From contig QFPJ01000011.1 in NCBI GenBank assembly GCA_003241685.1, positions 15,548-79,547 on the forward strand: a DNA stretch of 64,000 bases, given 5' to 3'. Numbering within the stretch: the first letter of the stretch is position 1; each line of letters begins with the position of its first letter. The DNA comes from Sphingopyxis macrogoltabida. Lineage in GTDB: Bacteria > Pseudomonadota > Alphaproteobacteria > Sphingomonadales > Sphingomonadaceae. The position numbers were made by a program, and so were the translations under genes. The notes beneath the pieces are model-generated. The model searched no databases and was not told the origin of the DNA. It saw nothing but the letters and a program-made list of their open reading frames with translations. Of the stretch, positions 50,728 through 58,105 are shown in pieces.

Positions 50728-51057
50728 ATGTCGACCAATTTGCTTCTGACCCAGGCGGCCGGATCGGGCGGCGGGGCGGCCGGTTTCCTGATGCTGGTCC
50801 CCTATCTGCTGATCTTCGTCGTCTTCTGGTTCTTCCTGATCCGTCCGCAGCAGGTGCGGATGAAAGAGCATCGCGCAAAGGTTGCGGCGGTGAAGCCCCG
50901 CGATCAGGTCGTTACCGGCGGCGGCATCGTCGGCAAGGTGACGCGCGTCGACGATGACTTCGCCGACGTCGAAATCGCGCAGGGCGTGAAGGTCAAGGTC
51001 GTCAAATCGACCTTGTCGGACGTCCTTCTGCCCGGCGGAAAGCCCGCCAACGACTGA
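50728..51057 (+). CDS. yajC: Sec translocase accessory subunit YajC
   Basis: The 109-residue protein has one membrane segment (LMLVPYLLIFVVFWFFLIRP) followed by the family's QQVRMKEHRA and GDQVVTGGGIVG-like block (RDQVVTGGGIVGKV) and a basic SH3-like tail (VKVVKSTLSDVL). YajC joins SecDF. It is the first gene of yajC-secD-secF, each separated by 57 and 12 bp. Confidence 0.95.
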   Translation: MSTNLLLTQAAGSGGGAAGFLMLVPYLLIFVVFWFFLIRPQQVRMKEHRAKVAAVKPRDQVVTGGGIVGKVTRVDDDFADVEIAQGVKVKVVKSTLSDVLLPGGKPAND

Positions 51058-51114
51058 TGTGGGGCGGGCCCGCGCGGTCGGGCCGGCCTGATTTCTGTTA
51101 CCGGAAGACATCCC

Positions 51115-52728
51115 ATGCTCGATTTCCCGCGCTGGAAAACCATCGGCATCAGCCTGATCCTGCTGCTTGGCGTTATTTTTTCCATTCCCAGCTTCCTGCC
51201 CGAAAAGACGGTCGAAAGCCTGCCGTCCTTTGCGCAGATCAAGGTCAATCTGGGGCTGGACCTGGCCGGCGGCAGCCATCTGCTGCTGGAAGCCGACCTG
51301 GCCGATCTGGAAAAGACGCAGCTGTCCAACATGGAAAAGACCGTGCGCGCCGCGATGCGCGGCGAACGCGGCGCCGACGACGATATCGCGATCGGTGATT
51401 TTCGCGCGTCGGGCAAGGAGATCAGCTTTCTGGTGCGCGAGGCGGCGCAGCTCGACGAAGCGCGCGAGCGGCTGTTCCGCGAAACGCAGGGCGCCAATCT
51501 GACGGGTCAGCGCGACTGGCGGATCGACGTCGTCGATTCGACGCGGATCGTCATGACGCTGACCGCCGCCGGCGAGGCACAGGCGGTCAGCCGCGCGATG
51601 GACACCGCGCGCGACATCATCGACCGCCGCGTCAACGCGCTGGGCACGCGCGAACCGACGATCATCCGCGAAGGCAATGACCGCGTCGTCGTCCAGGTGC
51701 CCGGCCTGCAGGACCCGCAGGCGCTCAAAGACCTGCTGGGCCAGACCGCGCGGCTGGAATTCCGCATGGTCGATGCCAATGCCGACCCGGCCGAAGCCGC
51801 CGCCGGCCGCGCGCCGGTCGGTAGCGAGATCGTTCCTTATGCCCCCGGCGAGGGCAATACCGCCCCCTTCGAGGTGCTGAGCCGGCAGGTGATGATCAGC
51901 GGCGACCAGCTGATCGACGCGCAGCAGAGCTTCGAGCAGCAGAGCGGCCAGCCGGTCGTCACCATCCGGTTCGATTCGACGGGATCGAACACGTTCGCGC
52001 GCGTGACCGGCCAGAATGTCGGCAAGCGGTTCGCCATGGTGCTGGACGGACAGGTGCTGTCGGCGCCGTCGATCAACGAACCGATCCTGGGCGGCAGCGC
52101 GCAGATTTCGGGCAGCTTTTCGGTCCAGAGCGCGAACGCGCTGGCCATTTCGCTGCGGTCCGGTTCGCTGCCCGTCAAGATGACGGTGGTCGAGGAGCGG
52201 ACGGTGACTCCGGAACTGGGCGCCGATTCGATCGAGCGCGGCGTGCTTGCGGGTATCATCGCAACCGTTTCGGTCCTGACGCTGATGGTCCTCGTCTATG
52301 GCCGTTTCGGCATTTATGCGAACATCGCGCTGATCTTCAACGTGTTCCTGATCATCGCGATCATGGCGGCGTTCAACGCGACGCTGACCCTGCCCGGCAT
52401 CGCGGGCTTCGTGCTGACGATCGGCGCCGCGGTCGACGCCAACGTGCTGATCAACGAACGCATTCGCGAGGAATTGAAACGCGGGCGCCGGCCGTTTCAG
52501 GCGGTCGAGCTTGGCTATAGCGAGGCCAGCCGCGCGATTTTCGACGCCAATGTCACCAATGTCATCGCGGCGGGGCTGATGTTCTGGTTCGGGTCGGGCC
52601 CGATCAAGGGCTTTGCGGTCGTGCTGACCATCGGCATCGTCACCAGCGTCTTTACCGCCGTCACCGTCACGCGCATGTTCGTCGCCCATTGGCTGAAGAC
52701 CAAGCGCCCGACGACGATCAATATTTAA
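51115..52728 (+). CDS. secD: Protein translocase subunit SecD
   Basis: SecD, with SecF, uses the proton gradient to pull exported proteins through SecYEG. The 537-residue RND-type protein has an N-terminal membrane helix, the P1 region with LGLDLAGGSHLLLEAD, the periplasmic P1-head with REPTIIREGNDRVVVQVPGL (20 residues), and a C-terminal five-helix bundle starting ERGVLAGIIATVSVLTLMVL and containing TLPGIAGFVLTIGAAVDANV. Confidence 0.97.
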   Translation: MLDFPRWKTIGISLILLLGVIFSIPSFLPEKTVESLPSFAQIKVNLGLDLAGGSHLLLEADLADLEKTQLSNMEKTVRAAMRGERGADDDIAIGDFRASGKEISFLVREAAQLDEARERLFRETQGANLTGQRDWRIDVVDSTRIVMTLTAAGEAQAVSRAMDTARDIIDRRVNALGTREPTIIREGNDRVVVQVPGLQDPQALKDLLGQTARLEFRMVDANADPAEAAAGRAPVGSEIVPYAPGEGNTAPFEVLSRQVMISGDQLIDAQQSFEQQSGQPVVTIRFDSTGSNTFARVTGQNVGKRFAMVLDGQVLSAPSINEPILGGSAQISGSFSVQSANALAISLRSGSLPVKMTVVEERTVTPELGADSIERGVLAGIIATVSVLTLMVLVYGRFGIYANIALIFNVFLIIAIMAAFNATLTLPGIAGFVLTIGAAVDANVLINERIREELKRGRRPFQAVELGYSEASRAIFDANVTNVIAAGLMFWFGSGPIKGFAVVLTIGIVTSVFTAVTVTRMFVAHWLKTKRPTTINI

Positions 52729-52740
52729 GGGATTGAAACG

Positions 52741-53721
52741 ATGCGCTTGCTGAAACTCGTTCCCGACGACACCAATTACGACTTCCTGCGGTGGCGCAAG
52801 TTCGCGTCCTTCATGAGCTTTTTTCTGGTCGTCGTGTCGATCGCGCTGGTGGCGGTGAAGGGGCTGAACCTGGGCATCGACTTCGTCGGCGGCCAGTCGG
52901 TCCGCGTCGAATTCACGCAGGACATGCCGCCGATCGAGGATATTCGCGAAGCCGTGGGGCGGATCGGCCTGGGGGAAGCGACGATCCAGCAATTCGGGTC
53001 GGACAAGGCCGTGTCGATCCGCACCGCGCTGCCCGACGGCGGCAAGGACGCGGCCGAGCGGGCCGGACGCCAGCTGGTCGAAGGGATCGGCAAGGCCTTC
53101 CCGACCGCCAAGACGGGCGCCGTCGAAACCGTATCGGGCAAGGTGTCGGAGGAGTTGCTGCGCACCGGCGCGATCAGCCTGGCGCTGGCGATGCTGGGCA
53201 TCTCCATCTATATCTGGATCCGCTTCGAATGGCAGTTCGGCGTCGGCGCGCTGGGCCGCCTGTTCCACGAGGTCGCGCTGACCTTCGGCTTTTTCGCGGT
53301 GACGCAGATCCAGTTCGACCTGAACAGCGTCGCGGCGTTGCTGACCATCGTCGGCTATTCGCTGAACGACACGATCGTCGTCTATGACCGCATCCGCGAA
53401 AATCTGAAAAAATATCGCAAGATGGAAATCGTCCCGCTGCTGAACCTCAGCATCAACGAAACGCTGGCGCGCACGGTGATGACCAGCGTGTCGGTCCTGC
53501 TCGCGCTGGGCGTGTTGCTGGTCCTGGGCCCGGACGTGATCTTCGGCTTTACCGCGGCGATGCTGTTCGGCGTGTTCGTCGGCACCTATTCGTCGATCCT
53601 GATGTCGACGCCGGTGCTGGTGTGGCTGAAGGTCGGGCCGCACAGCTTCGTTCCCCGCACGACCGCCACGGCCGAGGGTGCCGAGCGCGTGGCCCGCAAG
53701 GACGACGGCGCGGTCGTATAG
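52741..53721 (+). CDS. secF: Protein translocase subunit SecF
   Basis: The 326-residue partner of SecD has NLGIDFVGGQSVRVEF after the first membrane helix, a short periplasmic domain, and a C-terminal helix bundle with VAALLTIVGYSLNDTIVVYD and RIRENLKKYRKM and a last block GVFVGTYSSI. It begins 12 bp after secD. The glycosyltransferase that follows is on the opposite strand, 9 bp away. Confidence 0.97.
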   Translation: MRLLKLVPDDTNYDFLRWRKFASFMSFFLVVVSIALVAVKGLNLGIDFVGGQSVRVEFTQDMPPIEDIREAVGRIGLGEATIQQFGSDKAVSIRTALPDGGKDAAERAGRQLVEGIGKAFPTAKTGAVETVSGKVSEELLRTGAISLALAMLGISIYIWIRFEWQFGVGALGRLFHEVALTFGFFAVTQIQFDLNSVAALLTIVGYSLNDTIVVYDRIRENLKKYRKMEIVPLLNLSINETLARTVMTSVSVLLALGVLLVLGPDVIFGFTAAMLFGVFVGTYSSILMSTPVLVWLKVGPHSFVPRTTATAEGAERVARKDDGAVV

Positions 53722-53730
53722 GTTTTTCGG

Positions 53731-54909
53731 TCAGCGGCGCCCGGCGCAGCGGCGCAGGTGCGCCGCCAGTTCGCGGCCGTTGCGGTCCCAGTCGAAGCGG
53801 CCGGCCAGCGTCGCGGCGACGTCGGCGGGTGCCGGCGGGGCTGCGAGAATATCCCGCACCGCCGCCGCGATGGCGTCGGGCGTGCGCGCGGCGATGCGTC
53901 CGGCGGCGGGCGAGGTGACGAGTTCGGCCGCACCGCCCGCGTCGCTGATGACGATCGGGGTGCCGCAGGCCAGCGCCTCGACCCACGCATTGGCCAGCCC
54001 TTCGCTGGCGGAGGGCATGACGACCGCGTCGACGGCGCGGTAAAGCTGCGGCAAATCCGCGTTGGCGACGGCGCCCATCATATGCACGCGGCCGCCGACG
54101 CCGCATCGGTCGGCCAGCGCCCGGTAACGGGCCAGATCGTCCCCGGTCCCGGCAAGCCAGTAATGCACCCCGGGAAGGGCGGGCAGGGCCTCGATCACCA
54201 GCGCCTGCCCCTTGCGCGGGATGAGCGCGCCGACCGTGGCGATCGCGAGTTCGTCGCCCATGCCCAGCGCCGCGCGCGCCGCGGCGCGGTCGCCCGGATG
54301 GAAACGTCCGGCATCGATGCCGGTGTAATGGATCGTCACGTTGGCGGGATCGATGCCGATGGCGGCCATGTCGCGGCGCATCGATTCGGACACGGCGAGC
54401 AGGCCCGCCGCCTGGTCGGCAGCCTGGACAAGCTGCGGCGCCGTGGCGCCGTCGTGGCCGAAATGGCTGATATCGGCGCCGCGCGCCTTGACCGAAAAGG
54501 GCAGGTCGAGCGCGGCGGCGACGCGCATCGCGGCGGGGCCGTCGGGGTAGAAGAATTGCGCGTCGATCACGTCGAAGGTCCTGCCCTCCACCGCCGACAG
54601 CACGGCGCGCGCCACCAGCGCGGCATTGAAACGTGCCCCATAGCGCGGGATCAGCGGGAAGCGCGGGCGGCGGACGGTCAGGCCGCGCCATTCCTCGCTG
54701 GGCGGCAGCGAACGCAGCGCGCGGTAACGCCCGTGAAGCGACAGCGGAAAGGGCGGCAGGCCGACGGGCGCGACGATCGTCAGATCGATGCCCGGCTGGG
54801 CGGCGAGGGCGCCGAGGCTCCTTTCGACGAACAGGCCGAAATTCGGACGGGCGGCATCGGGGAACAGCGTCGCGATGCTGAGGACGCGAAGGGCGGCGGC
54901 AGTCGTCAC
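53731..54909 (-). CDS. Glycosyltransferase family 4 protein
   Basis: The 392-residue protein has the GT-B layout: an N-terminal acceptor domain (VLSIATLFPDAARPNFGLFV) and a C-terminal nucleotide-sugar domain with VGALIPRKGQALVIEALPAL (20 residues), YWLAGTGDDL, VHMMGAVANADLPQLYRAVD (20 residues) and the EX7E motif in ASEGLANAWVEALACGTPIV. It probably adds a sugar to a lipid-linked or surface glycan. It starts one base after the XRE gene's stop, so the two may share a transcript. Confidence 0.92.
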   Translation of the reverse strand: MTTAAALRVLSIATLFPDAARPNFGLFVERSLGALAAQPGIDLTIVAPVGLPPFPLSLHGRYRALRSLPPSEEWRGLTVRRPRFPLIPRYGARFNAALVARAVLSAVEGRTFDVIDAQFFYPDGPAAMRVAAALDLPFSVKARGADISHFGHDGATAPQLVQAADQAAGLLAVSESMRRDMAAIGIDPANVTIHYTGIDAGRFHPGDRAAARAALGMGDELAIATVGALIPRKGQALVIEALPALPGVHYWLAGTGDDLARYRALADRCGVGGRVHMMGAVANADLPQLYRAVDAVVMPSASEGLANAWVEALACGTPIVISDAGGAAELVTSPAAGRIAARTPDAIAAAVRDILAAPPAPADVAATLAGRFDWDRNGRELAAHLRRCAGRR

Positions 54910-54910
54910 C

Positions 54911-55471
54911 TCAAAGCGAGCGGATCAGGCGCACCGCGACGGCGGCCCAGGGCGGGTTGCTGACGACCTGCTGCCGCTGGCCGCTGCCCAGCGGCAGCAG
55001 GTGGAGCTTTTCACCGTCGACATTGAGCAGGCGCGCGAAGAAGAAGCGCCCGGCGGGGCGGGGGACCAGAATGTCGCGGTTGAGCGCGGCGGTCCAGTCG
55101 CCCGCGATCCGGCGGCACCAGATTTCATCGCCCGCGCGATAGTCGCCGATCGACGAGGTAACGCGCACGGCGAGCATATCCTCGCCCGGCCGCGCGGTCA
55201 GCGCCTGTTCGACCCGCGTCGGCGCCTGTGCGCCGTCGGCGCCGAGCAGCGCGGTGACGGTGAGCTGGGTATCCTGCGGCAGTTGCACGAGTTCGGCCGC
55301 ATCGACGCCCAGCGCGCTGGCGATCCGGTTCATCCAGCCGAGCGACAGCGTGCGGGTTCCGGTTTCGAGGCGGCCGATCGTCTGCGCGGTGGTGGGCGGG
55401 TCGCAGCGCCGCCCGACGTCCTCCAGCGTCAATCCTTTCGCGCGGCGCACGGCACGGATGCTGTTGATCAT
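54911..55471 (-). CDS. XRE-type regulator with S24-like sensor domain
   Basis: The 186-residue protein has an N-terminal helix-turn-helix (IRAVRRAKGLTLEDVGRRC, TTAQTIGRLETGTRTLSLGW) and a C-terminal domain reminiscent of LexA/CI-type S24 domains (VTSSIGDYRAGDEIWCR, DILVPRPAGRFFFARLL). The Ser-Lys dyad of self-cleaving members is not visible, the Lys position being ARL, so it is probably a non-cleaving sensor. It is divergent from the DUF6456 gene and shares an 85-bp region with it. That position, and the GTA genes nearby, raise the possibility of a GTA repressor, but a general phage-type or stress regulator is equally open. Confidence 0.8.
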   Translation of the reverse strand: MINSIRAVRRAKGLTLEDVGRRCDPPTTAQTIGRLETGTRTLSLGWMNRIASALGVDAAELVQLPQDTQLTVTALLGADGAQAPTRVEQALTARPGEDMLAVRVTSSIGDYRAGDEIWCRRIAGDWTAALNRDILVPRPAGRFFFARLLNVDGEKLHLLPLGSGQRQQVVSNPPWAAVAVRLIRSL

Positions 55472-55502
55472 ATCGACCTCCGTATAACCAAATCGGTTTC
55501 TT

Positions 55503-55541
55503 CTTTCCTACATAATATTCCAATGTCAAGCGGCTTGTCCA
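55503..55541 (-). promoter_or_regulatory. XRE gene promoter and shared ATGTAGGAAAG word
   Basis: On the minus strand TGGACA (complement of 55536-55541) and TATTAT (complement of 55512-55517) are 18 bases apart. The word ATGTAGGAAAG (complement of 55503-55513) begins inside the end of the -10 box. The same 11 bases follow the -10 of the oxidoreductase promoter at 48054-48059. A separate palindrome AACC-AAATC-GGTT lies near 55487-55499. Confidence 0.55.
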
Positions 55542-55556
55542 CAGCAGGAGAATCGC

Positions 55557-56039
55557 ATGACCGCCCGCCATCTCGAAACGCGCCTCCATCCCGACGATCT
55601 GCTTGATCCGGGCAAGGCGGGGCCGCGGGTGATGCGGCACGTCACGGTCAATGCGGCGGAAAGCCCGGTCGCGTGGCTGGCGTCGCGCGGGATGCTGACC
55701 CCCGGCCAGTTGCGGGCGGCGGAGCGGCTGCGCGCCGATTATGAGCGCGCCGGGCTGGCGGCGCGGGTGACGATGCGCTGGGACGCCGCGCCGCCCGCCA
55801 ACAGCCGCGGCGGCGCGCGCGCGTCGGATGCGTCGCTGGCGCGGATCGACGCGCACCGGCGTTTCCATGCCGCGGTCGATCATGCCGGGCCGGGCCTGGC
55901 CGACATATGCTGGCGCGTGATCTGCGCGGGCGAGGGGATCGGCGGAGCCGAAAAGGCGCTGGGCTGGCCGGCGCGGTCGGGCAAGCTGGTGCTGGGGCTG
56001 GCGCTCGACCGGTTGGCGCGCTTTTACGGCACGGGATGA
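55557..56039 (+). CDS. DUF6456 protein, GafZ/GafA C-terminus-like
   Basis: The 160-residue protein matches what I recall as the DUF6456 family: an opening VNAAESPVAWLASRGM, then LRAAERLRADYERAGLAARV, a linker, DAHRRFHAAVDHAGPGLADI and the closing CAGEGIGGAEKALGWPARSG with KLVLGLALDRLARFYG. The same domain is thought to form the C-terminal half of the Rhodobacter GTA activator GafA and Caulobacter GafZ, which bind RNA polymerase. A role as GTA activator or antiterminator follows by analogy only. ATG 55557 has CAGGAG ten bases upstream. Its stop overlaps the start of a 46-codon frame. Confidence 0.85.
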   Translation: MTARHLETRLHPDDLLDPGKAGPRVMRHVTVNAAESPVAWLASRGMLTPGQLRAAERLRADYERAGLAARVTMRWDAAPPANSRGGARASDASLARIDAHRRFHAAVDHAGPGLADICWRVICAGEGIGGAEKALGWPARSGKLVLGLALDRLARFYGTG

Positions 56040-56176
56040 GGGAGGGGCGTTGGGTGATGGCCGCCGGGCGAATGATCGATGGGAACGGCCGCGGAGCTTT
56101 GACGCCTCTTTCGCTGCCTGAGATTGAGCGGCGGCTTTCCGGCCCGAAACCGAGTCCGTTTTTCGTGACCCCCTGA
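56036..56176 (+). CDS. Small frame overlapping the DUF6456 stop (ATGA)
   Basis: A 46-codon frame starts at the ATG that overlaps the DUF6456 stop by 4 bp, a geometry used for translational coupling throughout this window. The product has a basic N-terminal part and a motif ALTPLSLPEIERRLSGPKPS followed by FFVTP. I do not recognise it. It ends three bases before the -35 box of the next promoter. It could be a real small partner protein or a chance frame; codon choice alone does not settle this. Confidence 0.35.
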   Translation: MREGRWVMAAGRMIDGNGRGALTPLSLPEIERRLSGPKPSPFFVTP

Positions 56177-56178
56177 TC

Positions 56179-56207
56179 TTGCAACCGCGCGGCCGCCGTC
56201 CTATATT
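56179..56207 (+). promoter_or_regulatory. Strong sigma70 promoter of the structured RNA
   Basis: TTGCAA (56179-56184) and TATATT (56202-56207) are exactly 17 bases apart, the closest match to the sigma70 consensus I found in the window. Transcription would start around 56214, at the first base of the closing helix of the RNA. Confidence 0.75.
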
Positions 56208-56213
56208 GTGGAT

Positions 56214-56344
56214 ATGCGGGCCGGGCCCCTCTGGCGTCGGCGGGATTTATCCCGCTACGTGATGTCGGACCGCATCGGGTGACACCGATGCTCTGGGCCC
56301 ACCTCCCCCCTTACTCTGGGTTCCGGCATCGGAGTCACCTGCAT
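56214..56344 (+). ncRNA. ssrS: Structured RNA, probably 6S RNA
   Basis: The RNA ends pair: ATGCGGG (56214-56220) with CCTGCAT (56338-56344), one G-U. A second stem joins CTCTGGCGTCGG (56229-56240) with CCGGCATCGGAG (56323-56334), 11 of 12 pairs. The apex is a 7-bp hairpin GCATCGG/CCGATGC around GTGACA (56271-56290). Between them are a large asymmetric open region with TACGTGATGTCGG on the 5' side and CCACCTCCCCCCTTACTC on the 3' side. A long hairpin with a central bubble, and a CCACCT..TTACTC 3' bubble strand, are how I remember alphaproteobacterial 6S RNAs. At about 131 bases it is shorter than usual, so the 3' end may extend further. No other RNA family fits. Confidence 0.6.
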
Positions 56345-56370
56345 TGAGTCCGCTCAATCAGGAGGCCTAT

Positions 56371-56553
56371 TTGTCTGTTCAGTCCCGTTTTCTCAGCCTG
56401 ACCCGGCTTCATCGCCGGATCGACGACGCCATGCGCCGCGAAGGGCGGCCCGGTGGTGACGCCTTGCGCCTGCTGCGCCTGCGCGCGCTCCGGCTCGCCA
56501 TCAAGATGCGGCTGGCCGCATTGATGGGCCGCCGGCCGGCGTTCGCGCTTTAA
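56371..56553 (+). CDS. Small YdcH/DUF465-like protein
   Basis: The 60-residue helical product has the DUF465 pattern: SRFLSLTRLHRRIDDAMRRE, then RPGGDALRLLRLRALRLAIK, cited as two blocks of 20. The family is a short antiparallel coiled coil of unknown function. The TTG start at 56371 is preceded by a strong AGGAGG (56360-56365) with a spacing of five bases, while an earlier TTG at 56344 would fall in the end of the RNA. It lies between the RNA gene and terC. Confidence 0.7.
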   Translation: MSVQSRFLSLTRLHRRIDDAMRREGRPGGDALRLLRLRALRLAIKMRLAALMGRRPAFAL

Positions 56554-56629
56554 TCGATAACAACCGACGCGTCGCGCGCGCGGCCTGTGAAGGGCGGCGC
56601 GCGCGACCGATGTTTCAGGGACGATCATC

Positions 56630-57619
56630 ATGGAATTTCTGTTCGCCGACTGGCTCGGCACGCCGGCCTGGTTCTGGCTCGCATTTCTCGCGCTCGTCAC
56701 GGCGCTGACCGCCTTCGACCTCGGCATCCTCAACCGCGAGAACAAGGAGATGGGGATCGGCGAGAGCCTCAAGCTCTCGGCGCTCTACATTGGCATCGCG
56801 ATGGCGTTCGGCGCCTGGGTCTGGGCCGAAAAGGGCGGCGATCACGGGCTCGCCTATTTCACCGGCTTCTTTATCGAGAAGGCGCTGTCGATCGACAATA
56901 TCTTCGTCATCTCGCTGATCTTCGCCACCTTTGCGATCCCGCCGCGCTACCAGTATCGCGCGCTGCTGTGGGGCATCATCGCGGTCATCGTGCTGCGCGG
57001 CATCATGATCGCGGGCGGCGCGGCGCTGGTCAGCGAATATGGCTGGCTGCTCTATATCTTCGCGGCGTTCCTGATCTTTACCGGGATCAAGATGCTGTTC
57101 GCGAGCGAAAAGCCGATGGACGTTGCCGGCAACCCGGTCGTCCGATGGCTGTCGCGGCATATCCCGATCACGCAGGACCTGCATGGCGAGAAATTCTTCG
57201 TCCGGGTGCCCGACGGCAAGACCGGCAAGCTGGTGCTGGCGGCGACCCCGCTGTTCCTGGCGCTGGTCGTCATCAACCTTGCCGATCTGGTCTTCGCGGT
57301 CGACAGCGTGCCGGCGATCTTCGCGATTACGACCGACACCTTCATCGTCTATACCTCGAACATCATGGCGATCCTGGGCCTGCGCGCGCTCTATTTCGCG
57401 CTGGCGGCGATGGTGCACCGCTTCCATTATCTGAAATATGCGCTGGCGCTGGTGCTCGTCTTCATCGGATCGAAGATCTTCGTGGCCGACTTCCTCATGG
57501 GCGGCGCGAAATTCCCGCCGCTGATCAGCCTGGGCGTCACCGTCGCGCTGATTGCGGGCGGCATCATCTGGTCGCTGGTCAAGACCGAAGCGGAGGCGCC
57601 TGCGGCCCCCGACCGATGA
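56630..57619 (+). CDS. TerC/Alx family membrane protein
   Basis: The 329-residue protein has about nine hydrophobic segments. It carries the TerC family blocks FFIEKALSIDNIFVISLIFA (20 residues; Glu and Asp in the membrane) and NLADLVFAVDSVPAIFAIT, each with an acidic residue thought to bind a metal ion. TerC/Alx proteins are linked to manganese export and to metalation of secreted proteins. Upstream no yybP-ykoY (Mn) riboswitch could be found; the leader holds the 6S-like RNA and the DUF465 gene. Confidence 0.93.
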   Translation: MEFLFADWLGTPAWFWLAFLALVTALTAFDLGILNRENKEMGIGESLKLSALYIGIAMAFGAWVWAEKGGDHGLAYFTGFFIEKALSIDNIFVISLIFATFAIPPRYQYRALLWGIIAVIVLRGIMIAGGAALVSEYGWLLYIFAAFLIFTGIKMLFASEKPMDVAGNPVVRWLSRHIPITQDLHGEKFFVRVPDGKTGKLVLAATPLFLALVVINLADLVFAVDSVPAIFAITTDTFIVYTSNIMAILGLRALYFALAAMVHRFHYLKYALALVLVFIGSKIFVADFLMGGAKFPPLISLGVTVALIAGGIIWSLVKTEAEAPAAPDR

Positions 57620-57633
57620 AAAGAGGGGCGGGG

Positions 57634-57696
57634 GCGGCGTGGCGCCGCTCCCGCATACTCGGAAAGGGTGCGGCCTGGCGCCGCTCCCGCGCACTC
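57634..57696. repeat. Two imperfect 27-bp repeats, 36 bp apart
   Basis: GCGGC-x-TGGCGCCGCTCCCGC-xx-ACTC occurs at 57634-57660 and 57670-57696 with three differences. Each unit contains the palindrome GCGGCGTGGCGCCGC, which could form hairpins after terC. The second copy overlaps the end of the convergent WYL-like gene by two bases. It may be a duplicated terminator-like element. Confidence 0.6.
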
Positions 57697-57994
57697 AGAT
57701 GGCGAGCAGCACCGTGTCGTCGTCGCGCGGCGCCAGCGGTTCGAAGGACGGCAGAGGATCGAACTCTTCCTCCTCGATCCGCGGCGCGCCGAGGCCGTCG
57801 AGCTTGAAATGGCCAAGACGGCGTTCGTCGTCGCTCCGCCAATTCTTGTCGAGGTTGAGCGCGCTGACGAACAGCGCGCCGTGCCGCTCGAACATGAGGT
57901 GCGGGGCCAGCGTCATGCGGGTGCCGTTGTAGTCGGCGGTAATCTTGCGGCGGCGCGCGATGGCTTCCATCAGCTTGAGCCGGGTATCGTTCAT
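57695..57994 (-). CDS. Stand-alone WYL-like mini-protein
   Basis: The 99-residue protein matches the core of the WYL domain: LMEAIARRRKITADYNG (the 'i.+Ai.+r+.v...Y.g' start), MTLAPHLMFERHGALFVSAL (the 'v.PH.l..r.g..Yl.a' strands) and LGHFKLDGLGAP (the 'rrF.ldRi' end). Normal WYL proteins join it to an HTH domain; here there is none, only an acidic C-terminal tail. WYL domains bind nucleic acid or ligands. Function unknown. The ATG lies before a 262-bp gene-free region up to the aceA end that holds the aceA terminator. Confidence 0.7.
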   Translation of the reverse strand: MNDTRLKLMEAIARRRKITADYNGTRMTLAPHLMFERHGALFVSALNLDKNWRSDDERRLGHFKLDGLGAPRIEEEEFDPLPSFEPLAPRDDDTVLLAI

Positions 57995-58105
57995 CGAAAG
58001 GAGCCTTGGGAGAGTTTTTCTTGTTTGCGGGGACGATGCACTCCGGCCGGTTCTCCGGCAAGCGAAAAGGGCTGTATTTTATATCAATTGCGCCTTCGGG
58101 CGCAC

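Noticed and set aside
50722..53643. Very long open frame on the minus strand (about 970 codons)
   Set aside because: It lies opposite yajC, secD and secF, whose products are certain. Long antisense frames are normal in GC-rich DNA with strong codon bias. The translation is low-complexity and rich in Asp, Arg, His and Gln.
56214..56344. 4.5S (SRP) RNA
   Set aside because: The conserved apical words of SRP RNA (GTCAGGTCCGGAAGGAAGCAGC region) are absent.
56214..56629. yybP-ykoY manganese riboswitch before terC
   Set aside because: TerC/Alx genes often have one, but the leader lacks the GGGGAGTA-type conserved words and a separate gene lies between the RNA and terC.
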